From the NCBI GenBank assembly GCA_032128395.1, contig JAQBGV010000113.1:1-55966 (forward strand): a stretch of DNA of 55,966 nucleotides, in the 5' to 3' direction. A program made the translations under genes and the position numbers. The stretch is from JAQBGV01 sp032128395. Its GTDB lineage: Bacteria > Planctomycetota > UBA8108 > UBA1146. Below, in pieces: positions 50,234 through 55,966 of the stretch (the stretch's first letter is position 1; each line of letters starts with the position of its first letter). The notes under the pieces are model-generated. The model was not told the origin of the DNA, searched no databases, and saw only the letters and a list, made by a program, of their open reading frames with translations.

Positions 50234-52606
50234 TTACTCCCTGGTCTTCAGGACCGCCACCAGGTCGAGGCGGTCGAGGTGTCTCCTGACCCACAGTCCG
50301 GCGACCGTGGATGCGATGAGAATCGTCAGCGTCGCGTCCGCGAACGTGCTCGGATCGATCACCACCGGCAAGCGGTAGAGCTCGCTGTCGAGACTGGTGA
50401 GCAGGAGGGTGGCGAGTCCTACCCCGATCAAGAGCCCCACCGGGATCCCGAGCAGGGTCAGGAGCCCGATCTCGCCGAGCAGGATCTCCGAGATCTCCCG
50501 CCGACGGTAGCCGAGCACTCGGAGACTCGCGAGCTCGCGGCTGCGCTCCGCGAGGATGATCCGTGCGTTGTTGTAGACCACTCCGAGCGCGATCACGAGC
50601 GCGAACGAGTAGGTGAAGAAGCTCATCACCGCGAAGCTCTTCTTCGCCGTCTCCTCGAAGCTGCGGATCATCTCCGATCGCAGCCCGAGCCCCGCGACCG
50701 CAGGGGTCGCCTTCAGCTCGGCGTGAAGACTTCGATCGACGGCGGGGTCGAGCGCGGGCAGGGCCCCGGTCAGAGCCGGTCCCTCCCCGAGGAGCCGGTT
50801 CAGGGCGCCGATCTCGATGTACGCCCCCATCCCGAAGTAGGTCTCGATGGTCGCGACGACCGGGAGCTCCCGCACCGGCCGCGCTCCTTCCAGGACCTCG
50901 ACCCGCACCCGGTCGCCGATGCGCACGGCGAGGATCTCCGCGAGCTTCTTGCTGAGGAGCAGGCCGTGGTGGGGGACATCGACCGGCCGAAGATCCGGGC
51001 CGAGGAGCTGACCGAGAGTCCGGCCTACGGTGAGGCCCTCGAGCGAGACACGTCGGTCCCGATGTCCGGAGCGGAGCCGGACGGCGACGTTCCGGTAGGG
51101 CTCGACGGTGAGGACTCCAGGGAGGTGCGCGATCTCCCCCGTGGCCTGCGAGCGGTTGCGAGGGTCGACCAAGCTGAGGGTCGCGTCCTCGCGGTGGACC
51201 TGTTGAAACTGGATGCCGATCCCGAAGTCCATCGAGTCCATCAGCGAGTTCCCGGTGACGAGCAGAGAGGTGCCGCAGGCGATGCCGAGCACCGACAGCC
51301 CCGACTTGAGAGGCTGCCGCAGGATGCTCCGCAGGACCATCCGTGCCGCCATCGGAAGGCGGCGCCCCCATCCCCAACGCTCCCAGAACACCTTGTGAAA
51401 GCTCGCGGGTGCGGGGGGACGCATCGCCTCGGCGGGGGGGATTCGCACTGCGCGGTGCACGGCCCGCACCGTGCCGAGGAACGCGGCGACGAGCGCCACG
51501 AGTGCGGCACTTCGCACGTGCACCGGGGCGACGGCGAGGTGGAGGTCGGGGAAGATGTAGAACTCCTTGTAGAGTTCGATCATGAACCCGCCCATCGCCC
51601 GACCGGCGAGGGTTCCGAGCCCCACTGCGAGTGCCACCAGCACGAGGACGAGTTTCATGAAGTGGATCCCGACCTGGAGGTGGGTGTAGCCGAACGCCTT
51701 GAGCACCGCGATCGCCTCGCGCTGTTGGGCGAGCAGTCGCGTGAGGAACATGTTGAGCAGGAAAGCGGCGACCCCGAGGAAGATCAGAGGCACGACCCGG
51801 CCCATCCTCCCGAGCTGCTTGAACTCGGACTCGAGGTACCAGTTCGAGAACTGATCCCTTTCGGTGTACGCGCCGAGCCCTCCGTACGGCGTGAGGATCC
51901 GATCGAATGCGGCGAGGACCGCGGGCCTGCTCGCCTCGCGATCGAACCGAGCGACGACATCATTGAACGCGCCGTCGAGATCGTAGGCGTGCTCGAGCGA
52001 GGTGCGGCGCATCCAGACGATCCCGTAGAGGCGATTGTCGGGGACGAGATTCCCGGGCTGGACCGCGTAGACGAACTCCGGCGACATCCCGGTCCCGACG
52101 ATGCGGAGTTCTCGGTACCGCTCGTGGATCAGGGCGCGAATCGTGTCGCCGATCCCGAGGCCGTTCGCCTCGGCGAACACGCCGCTGACGACCACCTCGT
52201 CCTCGCGCCCCGGTTCGGGAAGTCGCCCGCTCTGGCTGAGGATCCGGTTCAAGCGCGGTTCCCCAGTTTCGGGGATGGAGACCAAGCGGCCGGTCACCAG
52301 CTCGGAGACTCCGGGGACGTCGAGGACGACCTGCGCGACGATCCGCGTCTCGAGCTCGCGCACCCCCGGCACTGCGGCGAGGCGATCGACGATCCGCTCC
52401 GGTCCGCGTACCAACGAGACGAAGAGGTCGGCGAAGCGGAAATCGGTGTAGTAGTGCGCCCTGGCTTCCAGGAGCGAGGAGAGGACGCTTCGATTCGTCA
52501 CCCAGGTCGCGATTCCACTCGCGATCACCAAGCAGATCGCGAGCAGCGGCCCGCGCTGTTCCCAGAGCTCGCGGACCAGTTTGCGGTCGAGCGCGGAGAT
52601 TCTCAT
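50234..52606 (-). CDS. FtsX-like ABC transporter permease (double FtsX domain)
   Basis: The 790-residue protein has an N-terminal membrane helix (about 19-37), a large periplasmic domain ('GVRELETRIVAQVVLDVPGVSEL...'), three helices forming the first FtsX domain (about 270-400, 'LIFLGVAAFLLNMFLTRLLAQQREAIAVLKAFGYT'), another periplasmic region, and a second FtsX domain at the end ('SRELASLRVLGYRRREISEILLGEIGLLTLLGIPVG'). This is the large ten-helix LolE/MacB-like permease class. It is 25 bp after the ATPase stop. Likely mechanotransmission to a periplasmic partner or substrate export; the cargo is unknown. Confidence 0.92.
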   Translation of the reverse strand: MRISALDRKLVRELWEQRGPLLAICLVIASGIATWVTNRSVLSSLLEARAHYYTDFRFADLFVSLVRGPERIVDRLAAVPGVRELETRIVAQVVLDVPGVSELVTGRLVSIPETGEPRLNRILSQSGRLPEPGREDEVVVSGVFAEANGLGIGDTIRALIHERYRELRIVGTGMSPEFVYAVQPGNLVPDNRLYGIVWMRRTSLEHAYDLDGAFNDVVARFDREASRPAVLAAFDRILTPYGGLGAYTERDQFSNWYLESEFKQLGRMGRVVPLIFLGVAAFLLNMFLTRLLAQQREAIAVLKAFGYTHLQVGIHFMKLVLVLVALAVGLGTLAGRAMGGFMIELYKEFYIFPDLHLAVAPVHVRSAALVALVAAFLGTVRAVHRAVRIPPAEAMRPPAPASFHKVFWERWGWGRRLPMAARMVLRSILRQPLKSGLSVLGIACGTSLLVTGNSLMDSMDFGIGIQFQQVHREDATLSLVDPRNRSQATGEIAHLPGVLTVEPYRNVAVRLRSGHRDRRVSLEGLTVGRTLGQLLGPDLRPVDVPHHGLLLSKKLAEILAVRIGDRVRVEVLEGARPVRELPVVATIETYFGMGAYIEIGALNRLLGEGPALTGALPALDPAVDRSLHAELKATPAVAGLGLRSEMIRSFEETAKKSFAVMSFFTYSFALVIALGVVYNNARIILAERSRELASLRVLGYRRREISEILLGEIGLLTLLGIPVGLLIGVGLATLLLTSLDSELYRLPVVIDPSTFADATLTILIASTVAGLWVRRHLDRLDLVAVLKTRE

Positions 52607-52631
52607 GCCGGGCCCCGATCAGCCACAGCGC

Positions 52632-53339
52632 TCACCACGACAGCTCGCTCGGCGACTTGCGACTCTCGTTCTTGCGAACCTCCGCGATCCGGCCGTCGGC
52701 GATCTGCACGACTCGGTCGGACATGTCCGCGATCGAGCGATTGTGGGTGATCACCACCGTCGCGGTCCCGGTCTCGCGGTGGATCCGCTCGATCGCCTCG
52801 AGGACGGTGATGCCGGTCTGGATGTCGAGCGCTCCGGTCGGCTCGTCGCAGAGGAGGAGCTCGGGTCGCTTGGCGATCGCCCGAGCGATCGCGACCCGCT
52901 GCTGTTCCCCGCCGGAGAGTTGGCTCGGGAAGTGGTCGATCCGCTCGTCGAGACCGACCAGGGCGAGGGCTTCGTCGGGGGGAAAAGGGTTGTGGCTGAT
53001 CTCGGTGACGAGCGCGACGTTTTCGCGCGCGGTCAGGCTCGGGATCAGATTGTAGAACTGGAAGACGAAACCGACATGTTCGCGCCGGTAGGTGGTGAGC
53101 TCTCGCTCCTGCGAGTCGGTCAGGTCCTGCCCGCGGTAACACACGCGCCCCGCGGTCGGCACGTCGAGGCCGCCGAGGATGTTCAGGAGTGTCGACTTGC
53201 CGCTCCCCGATGGACCGAGCAGCACTACGAGTTCCTGAGGGATCAGTTCGAAGTCGACGCCGCGCAGAGCATGCACCTCGACTTCACCCATCCGGTAGAC
53301 CTTGGTGAGGCCGGTCGCGACGAGTAGCTCGGCGGTCAT
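52632..53339 (-). CDS. ABC transporter ATP-binding protein (LolD/MacB type)
   Basis: ATG 53339 with GGAGG 5 bases upstream gives 235 residues. Walker A GPSGSGKST, Q-loop 'VGFVFQFYNLIPSLTARENVAL', signature LSGGEQQR, Walker B 'LLLCDEPTGALD' and switch His in 'VVITHNRSI' are all present. The 'EPTGALD' form and the Phe-Gln-Phe-Tyr-Asn Q-loop wording are typical of LolD/MacB/FtsE-type ATPases. It powers the double-FtsX permease encoded next, and it is the first gene of the operon. Confidence 0.95.
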   Translation of the reverse strand: MTAELLVATGLTKVYRMGEVEVHALRGVDFELIPQELVVLLGPSGSGKSTLLNILGGLDVPTAGRVCYRGQDLTDSQERELTTYRREHVGFVFQFYNLIPSLTARENVALVTEISHNPFPPDEALALVGLDERIDHFPSQLSGGEQQRVAIARAIAKRPELLLCDEPTGALDIQTGITVLEAIERIHRETGTATVVITHNRSIADMSDRVVQIADGRIAEVRKNESRKSPSELSW

Positions 53340-53536
53340 CGGGCCTCCAGGGCCAGCGGGGACTACGGCGCCACTATTCCATCGACGCGTTCTGCGGCCA
53401 GGAATTCCGGGCTCGGCCTCGCACCCCACTTCTTCCCCGGCCTGGTGGTGGATCGCAAGTCCATAGAAAGGAAGCACTTCCACCATTGTCCGAACTTCCC
53501 CGGTCACAACTCCCCACCACTCCGGGTTTCTCTGTG

Positions 53537-53583
53537 GCCCCGGGGTAGGAGCCGATCCCCCGCGGGGGGGACCCCCCGGGGCC
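53537..53583 (+). promoter_or_regulatory. Strong GC-only stem structure in the leader of the repeat-protein gene
   Basis: GGCCCCGGGG (53537-53546) pairs with CCCCGGGGCC (53574-53583), and between them CCCCC/GGGGG around CGCG forms a nested hairpin. It lies in the 287-bp divergent region 53340-53626, about 44 bp ahead of the repeat-protein start. No T tract follows. It could be a transcript-leader structure or the 3' limit of an unseen element. Confidence 0.45.
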
Positions 53584-53626
53584 GATCACGCCGCGGCGAC
53601 CCTGCGGCCGAACGAAGGAGCTCGGC

Positions 53627-55777
53627 ATGAAGATGCTGACCTGTCTCTTGCTGCTCGCCACTCTCTCCGTCGCGTCCTCTGCCAGTGCGCAAGGTCCGCC
53701 GTCCATCGATCTCTGCGAAGTGGACGTCGGCAACAACGAGGTCAACCTGGGTTGGACGAATCACGACTCGTACTTCCTGATCGACATCCAGGTCGAGAAC
53801 GTGACGGTCGCGAGTCTCCCCGGGACCGCGACCTCCTACACGATCACGGGTTTCGCACCGGGCAACTACGTGATCTGTGTCGCGGGGATCGACGCCGCGG
53901 GTGCCGTCGTGCAGCCCCTCCACTGCTGCGACGCGTTCTTCCCGATCCCCGGACCGATCCCTGATTTGCTCTGCGAGGACGATCCCTCCGCGACGGGTGG
54001 AGGGGTTCTGCTCTCGTGGCCGAACGGCGGCTTCTACACCGCGATCGAGGTCCTGGACAACGGCGTCGTGATCGACACGATCTCCGGCACGAGCACTTCG
54101 TATCTCCTGACCGGTCTCGCTCCCGGGACCCACACCCTCTGCGTTCTCCCCTACGCCGGCGCGATGCAGATCGTGCCCGCCGCGTGCTGCCAGTACACGG
54201 TAGGGGCCGTGTCGCCGATCACCGCGTTCCTCTGCGACGTGATCCCGGGCACCAACAACATTCAACTCAACTGGACGACCACCGGCCCGATCGCGGCGAT
54301 CCAGATCTACCTCGACGGCGTGGTCGTCGCGACCCTGCCCGCCGCCGACACCAGCTACCTCCTGATCGGCGTCGGACCGGGGACCCACACCGCGTGCGCT
54401 CGGGCCCTCAACGTCCTCGGCGCCCCGATCCCCCCGGACGCGTGCTGCCTGTTCACGATCGGCGGCGGGCCGGTCCCGATCGATCCGCTCTTCTGCGACC
54501 AGAGCGCCGCAGGGCCGAACGACATCTTCCTCTTTTGGACCAACGGGTCGCTCTACGACGCGATCGACGTGAGCCTGGACGGGGTGCTCGTCGCGACCCT
54601 CCCGGGCACCGCGACCAGCTTCCTGCTGAGCGGACTCACCCCCGGTGGCCATACCGTATGCGTGCGTGCGTTCTTCGCCGGTGCGGCGGTGATCCCGGAC
54701 GCCTGCTGCGACTTCGTGGTCGGGGGCGTCGCCGGACCGATCGACTCTCTGAACTGCTTCGTGATCGCAGGGTCGACGAACGACGTGCAGCTCAACTGGA
54801 CGAACGGTGGGGCGTACACGTCGATCCTCCTGGTCGTCGACGGCGTGCTCGCCGCGACCCTCCCCGGCAGCGCGACCAGCTTCGTGCTGACCGGGGTCAC
54901 CCCCGGGAGCCACACGGCCTGCCTCCGTGCGCTCGTCGGCACTACGCCGATCTCCCCCGATGCCTGCTGCACCTTCGCGGTCGGCACGCCGATCCCGATC
55001 GACCCCCTCTTCTGCAGCCCACTCGCGACAGGTGCACCGAACGACCTCTTCCTGTCGTGGACGAACAACGGCGCCTACACCGCGATCGAGGTGTACCTCG
55101 ACGGCGCGGTGGTGGCGAACCTGCCGGGGACCGCGACGAGCCACCTGATCACCGGCGTCGCCCCGGGCAGTCACGAGGCGTGTGTCCTCGCCTACGCCGG
55201 TGCGGCTCCGCTCCTCCCCGAGGCGTGCTGCCAGTTCGACATCGACGCGGTCGATCCGATCGCGGCGGTCCAGTGCGGTCCGGTCGCGGGTGCGCTCGGA
55301 ATCTCGGTGACCTGGACGAACAGCGGCGCCTACACCTCGATCGAGATCGAACTCGACGGTGCGGTGGTCGCCACCCTGCCCGGCACTGCGACCAGCTACT
55401 TGCTCAGCCCGGCCGGCCCGGGGACCCACACCGTGTGTGTGATCCCGTACTCCGGACCGAGCATGATCGTCCCGGTGCCGTGCTGCACCTTCACGGTCGC
55501 GCAAGAGTTCCGCCGCGGCGACTCGAACGTGGATGCGCTCTACAACATCGCCGACGCGGTGTTCCTGCTCACCTTCCTCTTCTCGAACGGACCGGCGCCC
55601 CTCTGCGACGACTCCGGAGACGCGAACGACGACGGGCAGCTCAACATCGGTGACGCGGTGTATCTCCTCGGGAGCCTGTTCTCGAACGGACCTCTGCCGC
55701 CGGCGCCGCACCCGGCGTGCGGGTCGGACCCGACCGCGGACCCACTCGGCTGCGCCAGCTTCCCCCCCTGCCCGTAG
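53627..55777 (+). CDS. Secreted protein with seven Cys-rich fibronectin-like repeats and a dockerin-like tail
   Basis: ATG 53627 lies 7 bases after AAGGAG. The 716-residue protein has a signal peptide (cut near SASAQ). It carries seven repeats of about 84 residues, each with one Cys at the start, W.N(G/T) and 'DG.vvATLPGTATSYLL.G..PGTH..C' in the middle, and a CC pair near the end (for example 'DACCLF', 'DACCDF', 'EACCQF'). That gives four Cys per repeat. After 'FRRGDSNVDALYNIADAVFLL' and 'GDANDDGQLNIGDAVYLL' it has two calcium-loop segments as in dockerin type I, then 'CGSDPTADPLGC' and a Pro/Cys end seen in many planctomycete exported proteins. Function unknown; surface or matrix binding by beta-sandwich repeats is likely. 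Confidence 0.9.
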   Translation: MKMLTCLLLLATLSVASSASAQGPPSIDLCEVDVGNNEVNLGWTNHDSYFLIDIQVENVTVASLPGTATSYTITGFAPGNYVICVAGIDAAGAVVQPLHCCDAFFPIPGPIPDLLCEDDPSATGGGVLLSWPNGGFYTAIEVLDNGVVIDTISGTSTSYLLTGLAPGTHTLCVLPYAGAMQIVPAACCQYTVGAVSPITAFLCDVIPGTNNIQLNWTTTGPIAAIQIYLDGVVVATLPAADTSYLLIGVGPGTHTACARALNVLGAPIPPDACCLFTIGGGPVPIDPLFCDQSAAGPNDIFLFWTNGSLYDAIDVSLDGVLVATLPGTATSFLLSGLTPGGHTVCVRAFFAGAAVIPDACCDFVVGGVAGPIDSLNCFVIAGSTNDVQLNWTNGGAYTSILLVVDGVLAATLPGSATSFVLTGVTPGSHTACLRALVGTTPISPDACCTFAVGTPIPIDPLFCSPLATGAPNDLFLSWTNNGAYTAIEVYLDGAVVANLPGTATSHLITGVAPGSHEACVLAYAGAAPLLPEACCQFDIDAVDPIAAVQCGPVAGALGISVTWTNSGAYTSIEIELDGAVVATLPGTATSYLLSPAGPGTHTVCVIPYSGPSMIVPVPCCTFTVAQEFRRGDSNVDALYNIADAVFLLTFLFSNGPAPLCDDSGDANDDGQLNIGDAVYLLGSLFSNGPLPPAPHPACGSDPTADPLGCASFPPCP

Positions 55778-55819
55778 CAGTCCGAACTGGGCCGCTTGGG
55801 CAAAGAGGGCGTGGCTACT

Positions 55820-55851
55820 GCGGGGAGGCCTTCGGGCCTCCCCGCTCTTTT
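55820..55851 (+). terminator. Intrinsic terminator of the repeat-protein gene
   Basis: An 11-bp perfect stem, GCGGGGAGGCC (55820-55830) with GGCCTCCCCGC (55835-55845), is capped by a TTCG tetraloop and followed by TCTTTT. It lies 43 bp after the stop codon. The group II intron begins right after the T run. Confidence 0.92.
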
Positions 55852-55966
55852 GTGTGCCAGGCATGTTCGACGACTCATGGGTGAAAGTCCCTGACCAACC
55901 TGGTGGAGGTGAAGGTCTAGCGAAGCGCAAGGGCGCTCCCGTGAGGGAGGTCTGAAAGAAGCGTGG
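55852..55966 (+). mobile_element. 5' end of a group II intron inserted behind the terminator (probable class IIC)
   Basis: The sequence starts GTGTG, the GUGYG group II 5' consensus, 6 bases after the terminator stem. Domain I-like elements follow: a GAAA loop in GGGTGAAAGTCCC (55886-55898 region), the ACCA/TGGT hairpin, 'GGTCTAGCGAAG', a GCGC/GCGC hairpin, and CTCCC-GTGA-GGGAG with a GNRA loop, then 'GTCTGAAAGAAGC'. This wording is familiar from 5' ends of bacterial group II introns. Class IIC introns are known to insert just after intrinsic terminators, which fits exactly. The window ends before domain II and the reverse transcriptase. Confidence 0.75.

Noticed and set aside
50279..52750. 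Long + strand frame opposite the FtsX permease
   Set aside because: Glu/Asp/Arg/His-rich shadow; the permease frame has membrane helices and FtsX motifs.
1..55966. CRISPR array, tRNA, rRNA or prophage genes
   Set aside because: No regularly spaced repeats, no tRNA cloverleaf or CCA end that I could recognise, no rRNA stretches and no phage structural genes were seen.

Overview
The window is a 55,966-bp piece of a high-GC bacterial chromosome or MAG contig, most likely from a planctomycete (Planctomycetota). Three things point there: a secreted Cys-repeat protein with a dockerin-like 'GD.N.DG..NI.DAV' tail ending in a Cys/Pro-rich segment, an ECF sigma factor of the PF07638 type next to a very large Ser/Thr kinase that begins with the 'MDP.RW..IKD' leader, and many secreted peptidases. 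I cannot name a species, and a related deep lineage is possible.

Layout. 1-141: 3' end of a group II intron (domains V and VI). 201-1977 (-): TusA-like sulfur carrier, small Zn-ribbon protein and EboE-like TIM-barrel protein in an overlapping operon. 1997-2800 (-): DUF4097 lipoprotein. 2972-6851 (+): MoxR ATPase, DUF58 and BatA-type VWA operon. 7043-9148 (+): DPP-IV-like peptidase, convergent with an EgtB/SenA-type sulfoxide/selenoneine synthase (9158-10441, -). 10546-14923 (-): outer-membrane beta-barrel-like protein and a Tricorn peptidase with an unusual inserted domain. 15189-18042: Cys-rich membrane protein, Tat-exported ankyrin-like protein, a small antisense protein and an HMG-CoA-lyase-like enzyme. 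18039-18122: inverted-repeat element with a half copy at 10473. 18151-20802 (-): M1 aminopeptidase with HEAT-like repeats. 21218-22626 (+): BNR-repeat protein interrupted by one in-frame TGA at a conserved Cys position, followed by a MoaD/ThiS-like protein. 22776-25651 (+): CysD and CysNC sulfate activation. 25884-29676 (+): TRAP transporter with a TatT lipoprotein. 29841-36606: giant kinase, TonB-dependent receptor and a convergent ECF sigma factor. 36856-39216 (+): kinase/PLP phospho-lyase fusion. 39289-41568 (+): PhoU-like protein and PiT phosphate transporter. 41743-42933 (+): Cys/Met-metabolism PLP enzyme. 42951-48898 (-): TolC/adaptor/RND efflux operon. 49050-53339 (-): HlyD adaptor with a FtsX/ATPase ABC exporter. 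53627-55777 (+): secreted seven-repeat Cys protein, its terminator, and immediately after the terminator the 5' end of a group II intron of probable class IIC.

Themes. Sulfur (possibly selenium) chemistry recurs: TusA-like and MoaD/ThiS-like carriers, CysD/CysNC, the EgtB/SenA-like enzyme, the Cys/Met PLP enzyme, and the TGA at a Cys position with a hairpin of suitable spacing behind it. Secreted peptidases (S9, Tricorn, M1), hydroxylysine-type amino-alcohol catabolism and efflux or uptake systems suggest a heterotroph using proteinaceous material. The strongest candidate for something undescribed is the in-frame TGA gene at 21218-22342. Both window ends lie in group II intron sequence, which suggests that the contig was broken at intron copies.
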